Assembly (NCBI RefSeq): GCF_900302505.1
Contig: NZ_OMOJ01000001.1
Location: 248,001 to 312,000 of the forward strand
Origin: Pseudoprimorskyibacter insulae
GTDB lineage: Bacteria; Pseudomonadota; Alphaproteobacteria; Rhodobacterales; Rhodobacteraceae
Length of the DNA: 64,000 nucleotides
Reading direction: 5' to 3'
Program-made: the position numbers and the translations under genes
Notes under the pieces: model-generated
Told to the model about the DNA's origin: nothing
Seen by the model: only the letters and a program-made list of their open reading frames with translations
Databases searched by the model: none
In this document: positions 35,119 through 43,667 of the stretch, in pieces
Position numbering within the stretch: position 1 is the first letter of the stretch
Layout: every line of letters begins with the position of its first letter

Positions 35119-36837
35119 ATGGCCTTGGCCGAAAGGATCAGCATGCGCCGGGGCGAAGACACGCACCAAGATGCGGATGTTGTTCTGGGCGATGATTGGG
35201 TGGCTCCGGACAGCACCGTTGAGAAGGAAATGCAGGCCAGCCGCGCGCGGCGGGGTCTGTTCTCGCTCAATCGTTCGCCTTTGACGCGCAAAATCATCAC
35301 GTTCAACCTGATTGCGTTGAACGTTTTGGTTGCTGGTATCCTGTATCTGAATTCATCGCGTGATAGCTTGGCCGTTCAGCGGGCCGAAAGCATGCGCATG
35401 CAGGTCGAACTGATCGCCGATGTGTTTGAGGCGCAGTTGCCAGAAGATCCGGGCTTTGCGCTTGGCACTGATCCTAGGGTCGATGTGGCCGCAACGCTGA
35501 ATGGGCTGGATCTGCCTTCTGCCGTGAATGTTCTGCTGTTTGACGCAGATTCATTCCTTGTGGGTGAGGCCACGGGCCAGCAAGCCAGTTCTTTCCCTGC
35601 GGCGGGCGAAGAAGATCCAACCATCATCACCGATTTCCTGACCGGTCTGTGGAATGTGCTGTCTGGCTTTGTCGGGCTGTTCTCGGGTGATCAGGACCTG
35701 ACGCAGGAAGAACGACTGCGCCTTTTGATCGAAGAGGGCGATCCGGCAGCGACGCGCGTGGCATCCGGCCCCGGTGATGCAGGTGAAACCATGTTCACCG
35801 CGCTTAGCCCGATCATGCAGAACGGTGCGATCATGGGCACCGTCGGTCTTGTCAGCGGCGCGCCCGAAATCGACGCCGCCGTCCGGGCCGAGCGTGAGCG
35901 CGTGCTTCAGATGTTTGTCATCGCAACGTTGGTGTCGATTGGCCTTAGCCTTGTGCTGGCCTCGACGATTGCCAACCCGATCTCGGATCTGGCCGATGCG
36001 GCCGAAATTGGCCGCGACCGCAACCGCAGCAACGTGGCCAAGGGTCGTATCCGTATCCCTGACCTGACAGCGCGGCCCGATGAAATTGGCCGTCTGTCCG
36101 GGGCGCTGCGTGGCATGGTCGCGGCGCTTTATGACCGGATCGACAGCAACGAACAGTTTGCTGCCGATGTGGCGCATGAAATCAAGAACCCGCTGGCGTC
36201 GATGCGGTCCGCCGTTGGCACGATGCGGGTGGCCACCAAGCCCGAGCAGCAGGAAAAGCTGTTGCAGGTTCTGGAACATGACGTGCGCCGACTGGATCGC
36301 CTGGTCAGCGACATCTCCAACGCGTCGCGTCTGGACAGCGAGTTGGTGAAGGAAGAGGAGGTTGAATTCAACCTGCTCAAGATGATTGAAAACCTGTCTG
36401 AGTTTCTGGGCGAAGATGCCCGCAGCAAGGGTATCGAATTCATCAGCGACCTGCCGGATCGTCCGATCACCATCCACGGGCTGGAGCCACGGCTTGCGCA
36501 GGTCTTTGTCAACCTGATCACCAACGCGATCAGTTTCTGCGAAGATGGCGATGCAATCCGTGTCTGGGTGCGCCGCCGTGACAACCGTGTGTTGGTTGTG
36601 GTCGAAGACACCGGCCCCGGCATTCCAGAAGAGGCGCTGACCAAGATCTTCAAGCGTTTCTACACCAACCGTCCGACCAGCGATTTCGGCAACAACTCGG
36701 GCCTTGGGCTGGCGATCTCAAAGCAGATTGTTGAGGCGCATGGCGGTGTGATCTGGGCCGAAAATATTCGCCCGACCGAAGCCGACGCGGGATCAGAGCC
36801 TTTGGGCGCGCGTTTCGTGGTGGGTCTGCCGGTATAA
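35119..36837 (+). CDS. chvG: Sensor histidine kinase ChvG
   Basis: Membrane histidine kinase that phosphorylates ChvI. The 572 residues have a basic cytoplasmic start, membrane helix 1 (about 60-79), a periplasmic sensor region (80-263), helix 2 (264-285), a HAMP linker, the dimerisation domain with phosphorylated His353 in ADVAHEIKNPL, and an ATPase domain with NLITNAISF, EDTGPGIPEE and GLGLAISK. The periplasmic segment in rhizobia binds the repressor ExoR; no exoR gene is in this window. A short N-terminal extension before the first helix (to residue 50) is polar. Confidence 0.95.
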   Translation: MALAERISMRRGEDTHQDADVVLGDDWVAPDSTVEKEMQASRARRGLFSLNRSPLTRKIITFNLIALNVLVAGILYLNSSRDSLAVQRAESMRMQVELIADVFEAQLPEDPGFALGTDPRVDVAATLNGLDLPSAVNVLLFDADSFLVGEATGQQASSFPAAGEEDPTIITDFLTGLWNVLSGFVGLFSGDQDLTQEERLRLLIEEGDPAATRVASGPGDAGETMFTALSPIMQNGAIMGTVGLVSGAPEIDAAVRAERERVLQMFVIATLVSIGLSLVLASTIANPISDLADAAEIGRDRNRSNVAKGRIRIPDLTARPDEIGRLSGALRGMVAALYDRIDSNEQFAADVAHEIKNPLASMRSAVGTMRVATKPEQQEKLLQVLEHDVRRLDRLVSDISNASRLDSELVKEEEVEFNLLKMIENLSEFLGEDARSKGIEFISDLPDRPITIHGLEPRLAQVFVNLITNAISFCEDGDAIRVWVRRRDNRVLVVVEDTGPGIPEEALTKIFKRFYTNRPTSDFGNNSGLGLAISKQIVEAHGGVIWAENIRPTEADAGSEPLGARFVVGLPV

Positions 36838-36840
36838 TCT

Positions 36841-37284
36841 ATGGATCAGGCCAGCGCCCCCGATACACAGCGGCTGCACGCAAGTGCAGTTGCCATAGGG
36901 GGGCGGGCGCTGGTCATCACCGGGGCATCGGGCAGCGGGAAATCCTCGCTCGCGCTGGATTTGATGTCGCGCGGCGCGGTGCTGGTGGGCGACGATCAGG
37001 TCATCTTGGAACGGGTCGATCAGCAGATCTTTGTGCGCGGTGAACCCCGGCTTGCCGGTCTGATCGAGGCGCGGGGGATTGGCCTGTTGCGTGCCGATTG
37101 CGTGCCGCGAGCGCAGGTCATTGCCGTTGTGTCTTTGGATAAAACTGAGACCGAGCGGTTGCCCGAACGGCACACCACAATGTTACTGGGCGAACCGATA
37201 CCGCTGCTATTTAAAGTTCAGTCGCCCCTGTTTTCGGCTGGATTGCGACAATACATGATAGCCGGACGTGGAGAGCCTGAATGA
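36841..37284 (+). CDS. hprK: Short HPr kinase/phosphorylase
   Basis: Serine kinase for HPr. At 147 residues it is the short alphaproteobacterial form, lacking the N-terminal half of the Firmicutes enzyme. The P-loop is GASGSGKS (28-35), followed by LVGDDQVIL (48-56) and the C-terminal acidic and arginine residues typical of the family. It starts three bases after chvG and overlaps rapZ by four (ATGA), so the genes are coupled. Its expected target, HPr with a Ser46-type serine, is encoded 1.3 kb downstream. Confidence 0.93.
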   Translation: MDQASAPDTQRLHASAVAIGGRALVITGASGSGKSSLALDLMSRGAVLVGDDQVILERVDQQIFVRGEPRLAGLIEARGIGLLRADCVPRAQVIAVVSLDKTETERLPERHTTMLLGEPIPLLFKVQSPLFSAGLRQYMIAGRGEPE

Positions 37285-38201
37285 CCGCCCCGCAGACCCA
37301 GCGCGTAATTCTTGTCACCGGCCCATCCGGGGCTGGCCGGTCATCTGCTATCAACGTGCTTGAGGATCTGGGCTTCGAAGCGATCGACAATATCCCATTG
37401 CGATTGGTGCCGCGGCTGTTGGATGGCACGCCAAGTGGCGCGCCGCTGGCCTTGGGCATCGATGCGCGCAACCGTGATTTCACGCCGCAAGGGTTCCTTG
37501 ATCTGCATAAGGATCTGGCCGATGCGCCGGGGATCACGCCTGAGGTTCTGTACCTCGATTGTCGGCAGGATGTCTTGCTGCGGCGGTTTTCTGAAACGCG
37601 GCGTCGTCATCCCTTGGCACCGATGAAATCGCCTTCCGATGGCGTCGCGCTTGAGGCAACTTTGCTGTCAGGTGTGCGCACCATCGCCGATTACTACGTC
37701 GATACCTCAGACCTGACGCCGCATGATCTGCGCGACCGCATGCGCGATTGGTTTGTGGCGGATGAGGCGCAGACCCTGTCGGTGGCGGTGCGGTCCTTTT
37801 CCTACAAGCAGGGCCTGCCGCAAGGGGTGGACATGGTTTTGGACTGCCGATTCCTAAACAATCCACATTGGCAAGAGGAACTGCGCAAGAAAACTGGACA
37901 AGATCCGGCTGTGGCCGCCTATGTGCAGGCTGACACAAAGTACGATGGGTTTCTGTCCCGCAGCATGGATTTGATCACCACATTGCTTCCAGCCTACCAA
38001 AACGAAGGGAAATCCCACTTTTCCATCGGATTTGGGTGTACCGGAGGGCAACACAGGTCGGTTGCAGTTGCAGAAACCGTCGCTCTTGGACTTGCACAAC
38101 TTGGCTGGCGGGTGTCAATTAGGCATCTAGAGATGGAGCGGCGCGGCTTGATCGCGCCATCCGGTGGGGTGGATTTGACTTCTGGAGTGCGGCCGACGTG
38201 A
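37281..38201 (+). CDS. rapZ: RNase adapter protein RapZ
   Basis: RapZ/YvcJ family nucleotide-binding protein of 306 residues; in E. coli it guides RNase E to the small RNA GlmZ to control amino-sugar synthesis. The N-terminal P-loop reads GPSGAGRSS (14-22), so the usual Walker A lysine is an arginine here. The C-terminal RNA-binding part contains FGCTGGQHRSVAVAE. It overlaps hprK by four bases and the EIIA gene by four (GTGA). Whether the Lys-to-Arg change alters ATP or GTP use is unknown. Confidence 0.94.
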   Translation: MTAPQTQRVILVTGPSGAGRSSAINVLEDLGFEAIDNIPLRLVPRLLDGTPSGAPLALGIDARNRDFTPQGFLDLHKDLADAPGITPEVLYLDCRQDVLLRRFSETRRRHPLAPMKSPSDGVALEATLLSGVRTIADYYVDTSDLTPHDLRDRMRDWFVADEAQTLSVAVRSFSYKQGLPQGVDMVLDCRFLNNPHWQEELRKKTGQDPAVAAYVQADTKYDGFLSRSMDLITTLLPAYQNEGKSHFSIGFGCTGGQHRSVAVAETVALGLAQLGWRVSIRHLEMERRGLIAPSGGVDLTSGVRPT

Positions 38202-38590
38202 TCGGTATCGTCATTGTGGCCCATGGTGGCCTAGCCAAAGAATACATGTCGGCAATGGAACACGTTGTTGGCCAGCAACCGGGTGTCGCTGCGATTTCGA
38301 TCGAGAGCGGGCATGACCGGTTGATCAAGCAGAAAGAGATCTGCGTTGCAGCGGATTCGGTTGATACCGGCGATGGTGTCGTGATCGTGACCGACATGTT
38401 CGGCGCGTCGCCCTCGAATCTTAGCTTGATGGCCTGCCAGCCCGAAAACCGGCGCATCCTTTACGGGATGAACCTTCCAATGCTGGTCAAGCTGGCGAAA
38501 TGCCGTCAGAAATCAGTCCCCGACGCCGTGCGCACCGCGATGGAAGCGGGCCGCAAGTACATCGACAGCCGCAACGTTTCAACAGACTGA
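38198..38590 (+). CDS. PTS EIIA component, mannose type
   Basis: EIIA of the mannose (Man) family, 130 residues. The phosphorylated His9 sits in VIVAHGGLAKEYM and the core shows VIVTDMFGASPSNL. In alphaproteobacteria this protein has no sugar-transport partner and serves signalling, with EI-Ntr and HPr upstream in the phosphate chain. The start codon is GTG, inside the rapZ stop. No EIIB or EIIC genes are near, supporting a regulatory role. Confidence 0.93.
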   Translation: MIGIVIVAHGGLAKEYMSAMEHVVGQQPGVAAISIESGHDRLIKQKEICVAADSVDTGDGVVIVTDMFGASPSNLSLMACQPENRRILYGMNLPMLVKLAKCRQKSVPDAVRTAMEAGRKYIDSRNVSTD

Positions 38591-38595
38591 TCTTT

Positions 38596-38874
38596 ATGAC
38601 CGATAATACCCAACGCACTTTGAGAATCGTCAATGAAAAGGGCCTTCATGCCCGCGCTTCGGCCAAGTTTGTTGAAGTGGTAGAAAGCTTTGACGCTTCG
38701 GCTGACGTTACGAAAGACGGGATGAACGCCTGTGGTGACAGCATCATGGGGCTTTTGATGTTGGCAGCTTCAAAGGGAACCTCTATTGAGGTCTCCACAT
38801 CCGGGCCGGACGCTGAGGCCTTGGCTGATGCGATCGAGGCTTTGGTCGCAAATCGTTTCGGGGAAGAGTGCTAG
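38596..38874 (+). CDS. ptsH: HPr phosphocarrier protein
   Basis: HPr of the phosphotransferase system, 92 residues. His18 in NEKGLHARASAKF accepts phosphate from enzyme I; Ser49 in ACGDSIMGLL corresponds to the site phosphorylated by HPr kinase. The open frame starts further left at 38500 inside the EIIA gene; the ATG at 38596, six bases after the EIIA stop, matches the family. It is the last gene of the chvI-chvG-hprK-rapZ-EIIA-ptsH run. Enzyme I is not in the window. Confidence 0.95.
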   Translation: MTDNTQRTLRIVNEKGLHARASAKFVEVVESFDASADVTKDGMNACGDSIMGLLMLAASKGTSIEVSTSGPDAEALADAIEALVANRFGEEC

Positions 38875-38910
38875 CCGGTTTGAACCGGTCGACAAGGAAT
38901 AAACCGCACC

Positions 38911-39786
38911 ATGGTGGACAGTGCCAATTCCGCTTCTAGCGCGCGTGTCGCGCCGTCGAATCCCGCCCCATATGACAAACGTAAGCTGAGTTACGCAAAC
39001 ACCTTTACCAATCCGTTCAAGGCAAACACCATCCGCGCGATGGAATGGGCCACCGGCAAATTGCCGTTGCTGCGCCTTGTGCGCCGGTTTGAACGGCAGG
39101 GCGTGGCCGAAGGGCAGGCGTTCTGGTCGCAGGCCCTTCGCCTGATGAACATCGACTTGCAGACCCCCGCAGATCAGATCGCAAATATCCCCAAGGATGG
39201 GCCAGTGATCGTCGTGGCGAACCACCCGCATGGGTTGGTGGACGGGATGATCTTGGCCGAACTGATTGGCCGCGTTCGACAGGATTATAAGATCCTGACA
39301 CGGTCTCTTTTGACCGGTGTGAAAGAAATTGAACAATTCATGATCCCGGTCCCGTTCCCGCATGAGGAATCGGCCCGTGAACAAAGCCTTGAGATGCGCC
39401 AGCGCGCGATGGACCATCTAAAGCGGGGCGGGGTGATTGCGCTGTTCCCATCCGGTGTGGTTGCTGCGTCGGAAACCTTTTTCGGCCAAGCGATTGAGGC
39501 CGTCTGGAACCCGTTCACCGCGAAGATGATCCAGCGGTCCGGCGCGACTGTGGTGCCAATCCACTTCCCCGGCCAAAACTCACGCGCCTATCAGATCGCG
39601 AACAAGGTCTCGCCGACCATTCGGCAGGGGCTGCTGATCCACGAAGTCATGCACGCCTGCAACCGCCCGCAAAAGCCGGTCGTCGGCGCACCCATCCTGC
39701 CCGAGGAAATCAGCGCCTGGTCAGGAAAACAGCGCGAATTGGTGGCGTGGCTGCGCGACCGCACCTTGGCCTTGGGGCAGGGTTAG
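38911..39786 (+). CDS. Lysophospholipid/ornithine-lipid type acyltransferase
   Basis: Acyltransferase of the PlsC superfamily, 291 residues, closest in motif to the OlsB/hemolysin-like group. The catalytic block reads ANHPHGLVDGM (103-113), an HxxxxxD form rather than classic HxxxxD; a later FPSGVV matches the glycerol-phosphate or acceptor site block. It transfers acyl groups to a lyso-lipid or lyso-ornithine lipid; which one cannot be told. It lies after ptsH by 36 bases and could be co-transcribed. Confidence 0.8.
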   Translation: MVDSANSASSARVAPSNPAPYDKRKLSYANTFTNPFKANTIRAMEWATGKLPLLRLVRRFERQGVAEGQAFWSQALRLMNIDLQTPADQIANIPKDGPVIVVANHPHGLVDGMILAELIGRVRQDYKILTRSLLTGVKEIEQFMIPVPFPHEESAREQSLEMRQRAMDHLKRGGVIALFPSGVVAASETFFGQAIEAVWNPFTAKMIQRSGATVVPIHFPGQNSRAYQIANKVSPTIRQGLLIHEVMHACNRPQKPVVGAPILPEEISAWSGKQRELVAWLRDRTLALGQG

Positions 39787-39874
39787 ACCGCGCTTTCCGC
39801 CTTGATGTGAGCCGCTGCGCCGCAATGCTTGCAATGCGGCGTCGGTGTCACTGTTCCTATTGGGTTGGCGTGCC

Positions 39875-40750
39875 TTAACGTGTCGGCACAGGCACATCAC
39901 CGCGATAGTCATAGAACCCACGCTGCGATTTGCGGCCCAGCCAGCCTGCCTCAACATATTTGGTCAACAGCGGGCAAGGGCGATATTTCGTGTCGGCCAG
40001 GCCATCATGCAGCACGTTCATGATCGCAAGGCAGGTGTCCAATCCGATGAAATCCGCCAGCTCCAGCGGTCCCATCGGGTGGTTTGCACCCAGCTTCATC
40101 GACTCGTCGATGGACTTCACGTTGCCCACGCCTTCGTAGAGCGTATAGACCGCCTCATTGATCATCGGCATCAGGATGCGGTTGACGATAAATGCGGGGA
40201 AATCTTCGGCGCTAGCGGCGGTTTTGCCCAGCTTTTCGACGACGGCCAGACAGGATTGATAGGTTTCCTGATCGGTGGCAATCCCGCGGATCAGTTCGAC
40301 CAGTTGCATCACCGGCACCGGGTTCATGAAGTGGAACCCCATAAACCGTTCCGGTCGGTCCGTGCGGCTGGCAAGGCGGGTGATGGAAATGGACGAAGTG
40401 TTCGACGTCAAGATCGTGTGCGGCTGAAGATGCGGCAGCAGCTTTTCAAAGATCTGATGCTTGACGTCTTCGCGTTCGGTCGCGGCTTCGACCACCAGGT
40501 CGGTCTTGCCAAGATCGGCCAGGCTCAGCGTGGTTGCGATGCGGGCCATCGCCGCGTCTTTGTCCGCCTGTTCGACCTTGCCCCGGCTGACCTGACGGGT
40601 CAGGTTTTTGTCGATCAGCGCAACGGCGTTGTCCAGCGCGTCCTGGCTGATGTCATTCAAAAGCACATCATATCCCGCCAGCGCCATGACATGGGCAATC
40701 CCGTTGCCCATTTGGCCTGCGCCCACAACGCCGATTTTCTGGATGTCCAT
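39875..40750 (-). CDS. hbd: 3-hydroxybutyryl-CoA dehydrogenase
   Basis: NAD(P)-dependent (S)-3-hydroxyacyl-CoA dehydrogenase, 291 residues, interconverting 3-hydroxybutyryl-CoA and acetoacetyl-CoA. It opens KIGVVGAGQMGNGIAHVMA (nucleotide site), then TSSISIT, GFHFMNPVPVMQLVE with the catalytic His, and the C-terminal domain. The frame is open to 40783; the ATG at 40750 fits the family. In related bacteria it usually lies next to etfBA; here a DUF6473-like gene on the other strand separates them. Confidence 0.95.
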   Translation of the reverse strand: MDIQKIGVVGAGQMGNGIAHVMALAGYDVLLNDISQDALDNAVALIDKNLTRQVSRGKVEQADKDAAMARIATTLSLADLGKTDLVVEAATEREDVKHQIFEKLLPHLQPHTILTSNTSSISITRLASRTDRPERFMGFHFMNPVPVMQLVELIRGIATDQETYQSCLAVVEKLGKTAASAEDFPAFIVNRILMPMINEAVYTLYEGVGNVKSIDESMKLGANHPMGPLELADFIGLDTCLAIMNVLHDGLADTKYRPCPLLTKYVEAGWLGRKSQRGFYDYRGDVPVPTR

Positions 40751-40904
40751 CACTGCCGATCCCTTGTTTGACTGGGCCAACAATAGGCCCCGCGCCTAAG
40801 GCACCGCAAGGGCCAGTGCTTAAAGTTTATGGGGCATTTTCACCTTAGCGGATTGGCAAGAATTGGCCGCGACACTCGTCCTTGGGTGAAAAAGGAGTGG
40901 TGGC

Positions 40905-41744
40905 ATGACAATCGTCGGCCAGCCCCGTGAGGGGCTTGAATACTATCCGTGCCGGTATGGCCGGTCTCGGGTGTCGTTCCGGGGACCAAGGAAAGATCCA
41001 ACCGGCGACTATGTGGCGTTTTTGGGCGGGACTGAAACCTTTGGCCGGTTCATTCCCAAGCCGTTTCCGGCGTTGATAGAACGTCGCATTAGCGTTCCGT
41101 GCCTCAATCTTGGCTGCGTTCAGGCCGGGCTTGATGTTTATTTAAACGATCCCGAAGTGATGCTGCGGCTAGATGGGGCGCGGGTGGTGGTGATTCAGGC
41201 CATGGCGGCGCAGAACATGTCGAATCGCTTCTATTCTGTGCATCCTCGGCGCAATGATCGGTTCGTGCGGGCGTCGCCGACCTTGATGAACTTGTTCCCT
41301 GAGTTGGATTTTACGGAATTTCATTTCACGCGGCACTTGCTGGGCCGGCTAGAAAAAACCTGCCCAGACCGGTTCATAACGGTGGTCGAAGAATTGCAGC
41401 AGGCTTGGGTGGCGCGGATGAAATCGCTCTGCACGACGCTGCGCGGGCGGGTGGTGCTGCTTTGGTTCGCAAGTGCGCCGCCGCCGGACGGGGTGGTCCC
41501 TGCCGCGGCTGCCGTTCCGCCGTATGTGACGCATGCCATGCTCGATCAGGTGGCCCCGCTGTGCCGGGATGAGCTGCGCCTGACACCAAGCCAGACGGCC
41601 CGTGCGCAGGGGACGCGGGGGATGGTATTTTCACTGGTTGAACAAAGCGCCGTCGATCAGACCCTCAATCCTGCCGCGCATGAGGAGCTGAGCGATCTTT
41701 TGGCCCCGATGCTGCGCGGTCTTTTGGGCCGGTCCGCCAAATGA
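40905..41744 (+). CDS. DUF6473-like protein
   Basis: A 279-residue protein resembling the Rhodobacterales DUF6473 family, with [16 protein letters not shown] near the start and [17 protein letters not shown]; an SGNH-like fold is possible (LGGTET, then a [10 protein letters not shown] block). Function unknown. It has no signal peptide. AAAGGAG precedes the ATG. It lies on the plus strand between hbd and etfA, both on the minus strand, so it looks inserted into an otherwise common arrangement. A terminator follows directly. Confidence 0.65.
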   Translation: MTIVGQPREGLEYYPCRYGRSRVSFRGPRKDPTGDYVAFLGGTETFGRFIPKPFPALIERRISVPCLNLGCVQAGLDVYLNDPEVMLRLDGARVVVIQAMAAQNMSNRFYSVHPRRNDRFVRASPTLMNLFPELDFTEFHFTRHLLGRLEKTCPDRFITVVEELQQAWVARMKSLCTTLRGRVVLLWFASAPPPDGVVPAAAAVPPYVTHAMLDQVAPLCRDELRLTPSQTARAQGTRGMVFSLVEQSAVDQTLNPAAHEELSDLLAPMLRGLLGRSAK

Positions 41745-41772
41745 AAAGGCCCGCCGTTTCGGGCGGGCCTTT
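41745..41772 (+). terminator. Intrinsic terminator after the DUF6473-like gene
   Basis: AAAGGCCCGCC (41745-41755) pairs with GGCGGGCCTTT (41762-41772), with the T-run at the end of the stem. Confidence 0.75.
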
Positions 41773-41787
41773 GGGTCGTTCACCGAA

Positions 41788-41810
41788 GGGTGGGTTTTGT
41801 AACCCACCGC
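41788..41810. repeat. REP-like short palindromic repeat, copy B
   Basis: GGTGGGTT (41789-41796), spacer TTGT, AACCCACC (41801-41808). Read on the minus strand it follows the etfA stop by about eight bases and matches copy A at 32321, including the flanking GC before and C(T)TCGG after. Confidence 0.55.
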
Positions 41811-41816
41811 CTGCGG

Positions 41817-42743
41817 TCACACCTTCCCGGTCAGTTCGGGGACGGCGTCGAAGAGGTCCGCGACGAGGCCGAAGTCGGCGACTTGGAAGATCGGGGCTTC
41901 TTCGTCTTTGTTGATCGCGACGATGACCTTTGAGTCCTTCATGCCTGCGAGGTGCTGGATCGCCCCCGAGATACCGCATGCGATGTACAGTTCCGGCGCG
42001 ACGACCTTGCCGGTCTGGCCGACTTGCCAATCGTTCGGGGCGAACCCTGAATCCACCGCTGCGCGTGATGCGCCGACGGCAGCACCCAGCTTATCGGCCA
42101 GCGCTTCGATGATGGCAAAGCTTTCCTCGGAGCCGACGCCGCGGCCGCCCGAGACCACGATCTTGGCCGAGGTCAGCTCGGGCCGATCGCTGGCGGCAAC
42201 CTTGTCTTCGACATGGCTCGACAGGCCGGTGCTGGCTGCGGTGCCAAGCGCCTCGACCGGGGCGGCGTTGCCGCCTGCGGCTGCGTCGAAGGCGGTGGTG
42301 CGCAGGGTCAGAACCTTGACGCTATCGGCCGATTTCACGGTCTGGATCGCGTTGCCCGCATAGATCGGGCGCTCGAACGTGTCGGCGTCAACCACAGCGG
42401 TCACGTCCGAGATGATCATCACGTCCAGCAGCGCAGCAACGCGCGGCAGGATGTTTTTCGCGTCCGAGGTCGCGGCAGCGGCGATATGCGAATAATCGCC
42501 CGCAAGCGACACGATCAGATCGGCAACCGGCTCGGCCAGCATGTGACAAAAGCCGTGATCGCCCGCAAAGATGACCTTGGCCACGCCTGCGATGGTCGCA
42601 GCTTCCGCCGCAGCGGCATCGCCACCTTGACCGGCAACCAGAACATGCACATCGCCCAGACCAACAACGGCCGAAACGGCTTTGGAGACTGCGTCAGCGG
42701 CCAGTTGGCCGTTCGACACGTCAGCAAGAAGAAGTACAGCCAT
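41817..42743 (-). CDS. etfA: Electron transfer flavoprotein alpha subunit
   Basis: FAD-binding alpha subunit of ETF, 308 residues, which takes electrons from acyl-CoA dehydrogenases such as Mcd to the quinone pool via ETF-QO. The C-terminal FAD domain shows [26 protein letters not shown] and [12 protein letters not shown]. Its ATG shares one base with the etfB stop (TGATG), so the subunits are translationally coupled. Confidence 0.97.
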   Translation of the reverse strand: MAVLLLADVSNGQLAADAVSKAVSAVVGLGDVHVLVAGQGGDAAAAEAATIAGVAKVIFAGDHGFCHMLAEPVADLIVSLAGDYSHIAAAATSDAKNILPRVAALLDVMIISDVTAVVDADTFERPIYAGNAIQTVKSADSVKVLTLRTTAFDAAAGGNAAPVEALGTAASTGLSSHVEDKVAASDRPELTSAKIVVSGGRGVGSEESFAIIEALADKLGAAVGASRAAVDSGFAPNDWQVGQTGKVVAPELYIACGISGAIQHLAGMKDSKVIVAINKDEEAPIFQVADFGLVADLFDAVPELTGKV

Positions 42744-43501
42744 CAGAGCGCCCCCGCTTCCTTGAGTTTCGCGACCAGCTCGTCAACCGAGCCCACCTTG
42801 ATGCCAGCCTGACGCACAGGCGGCTCTGAGGTTTTGACAACCGTCAGGCGCGGGGTGACATCGACGCCGTAATCGGCGGCGGTTTTCTCATCCAGCGGCT
42901 TTTTCTTGGCCTTCATGATGTTCGGCAGCGAGGCATAGCGCGGCTCGTTCAGGCGCAAATCGGCGGTGATGATCGCCGGCAGCTTAACCTTGATGGTCTG
43001 CAAACCGCCGTCCACTTCGCGGGTGACCACGGCGTGATCGCCGTCGATGCCCACTTCGGAGGCAAAGGTCGCCTGCGACCAGCCGGTCAGCGCGGCCAGC
43101 ATCTGGCCGGTGGCGTTCATGTCATTGTCGATGGCCTGCTTGCCCGCGATCACAAGGCCCGGGGCCTCGGCATCGATCACGGCCTTGAGGATCTTGGCGA
43201 CGGCCAGCGGTTCGATATCGGTGTGCACGTCATCGGCGGCCACCACGAGGATCGCACGATCCGCCCCCATCGCCAGCGCCGTGCGCAGCGTTTCCTGCGC
43301 CTGCTTCACGCCGATCGAGACCACGACGATCTCATCCGCCTTGCCAGCTTCCTTCAGACGGATCGCCTCTTCGACGGCAATCTCATCGAACGGGTTCATC
43401 GACATCTTTACATTGGCGAGATCGACACCGCTTCCGTCCGCTTTCACGCGAACCTTAACGTTATAGTCAATCACGCGCTTGACAGGTACGAGGACCTTCA
43501 T
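42743..43501 (-). CDS. etfB: Electron transfer flavoprotein beta subunit
   Basis: AMP-binding beta subunit of ETF, 252 residues. It opens [20 protein letters not shown] and includes the conserved [21 protein letters not shown] and a recognition loop near [21 protein letters not shown] precedes the ATG at 43501. The promoter should lie in the 166 bases towards the M48 gene; no clear -10/-35 pair was picked. Confidence 0.97.
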   Translation of the reverse strand: MKVLVPVKRVIDYNVKVRVKADGSGVDLANVKMSMNPFDEIAVEEAIRLKEAGKADEIVVVSIGVKQAQETLRTALAMGADRAILVVAADDVHTDIEPLAVAKILKAVIDAEAPGLVIAGKQAIDNDMNATGQMLAALTGWSQATFASEVGIDGDHAVVTREVDGGLQTIKVKLPAIITADLRLNEPRYASLPNIMKAKKKPLDEKTAADYGVDVTPRLTVVKTSEPPVRQAGIKVGSVDELVAKLKEAGAL

Positions 43502-43667
43502 TTGCGTTTTCTCCTCTTGGGGGTGACGGATTGGGGGCCACCGAAATTTCCTATGACGTGATAGCCGTAGATTTCAGGGGGCAACAGGTCAAAATCGTCG
43601 CGTTAGCGCCAACCTACGCCGCGTTCCAATAGGGCTTTGGTGCAATCGCAGCATTTTAGTTATATTT

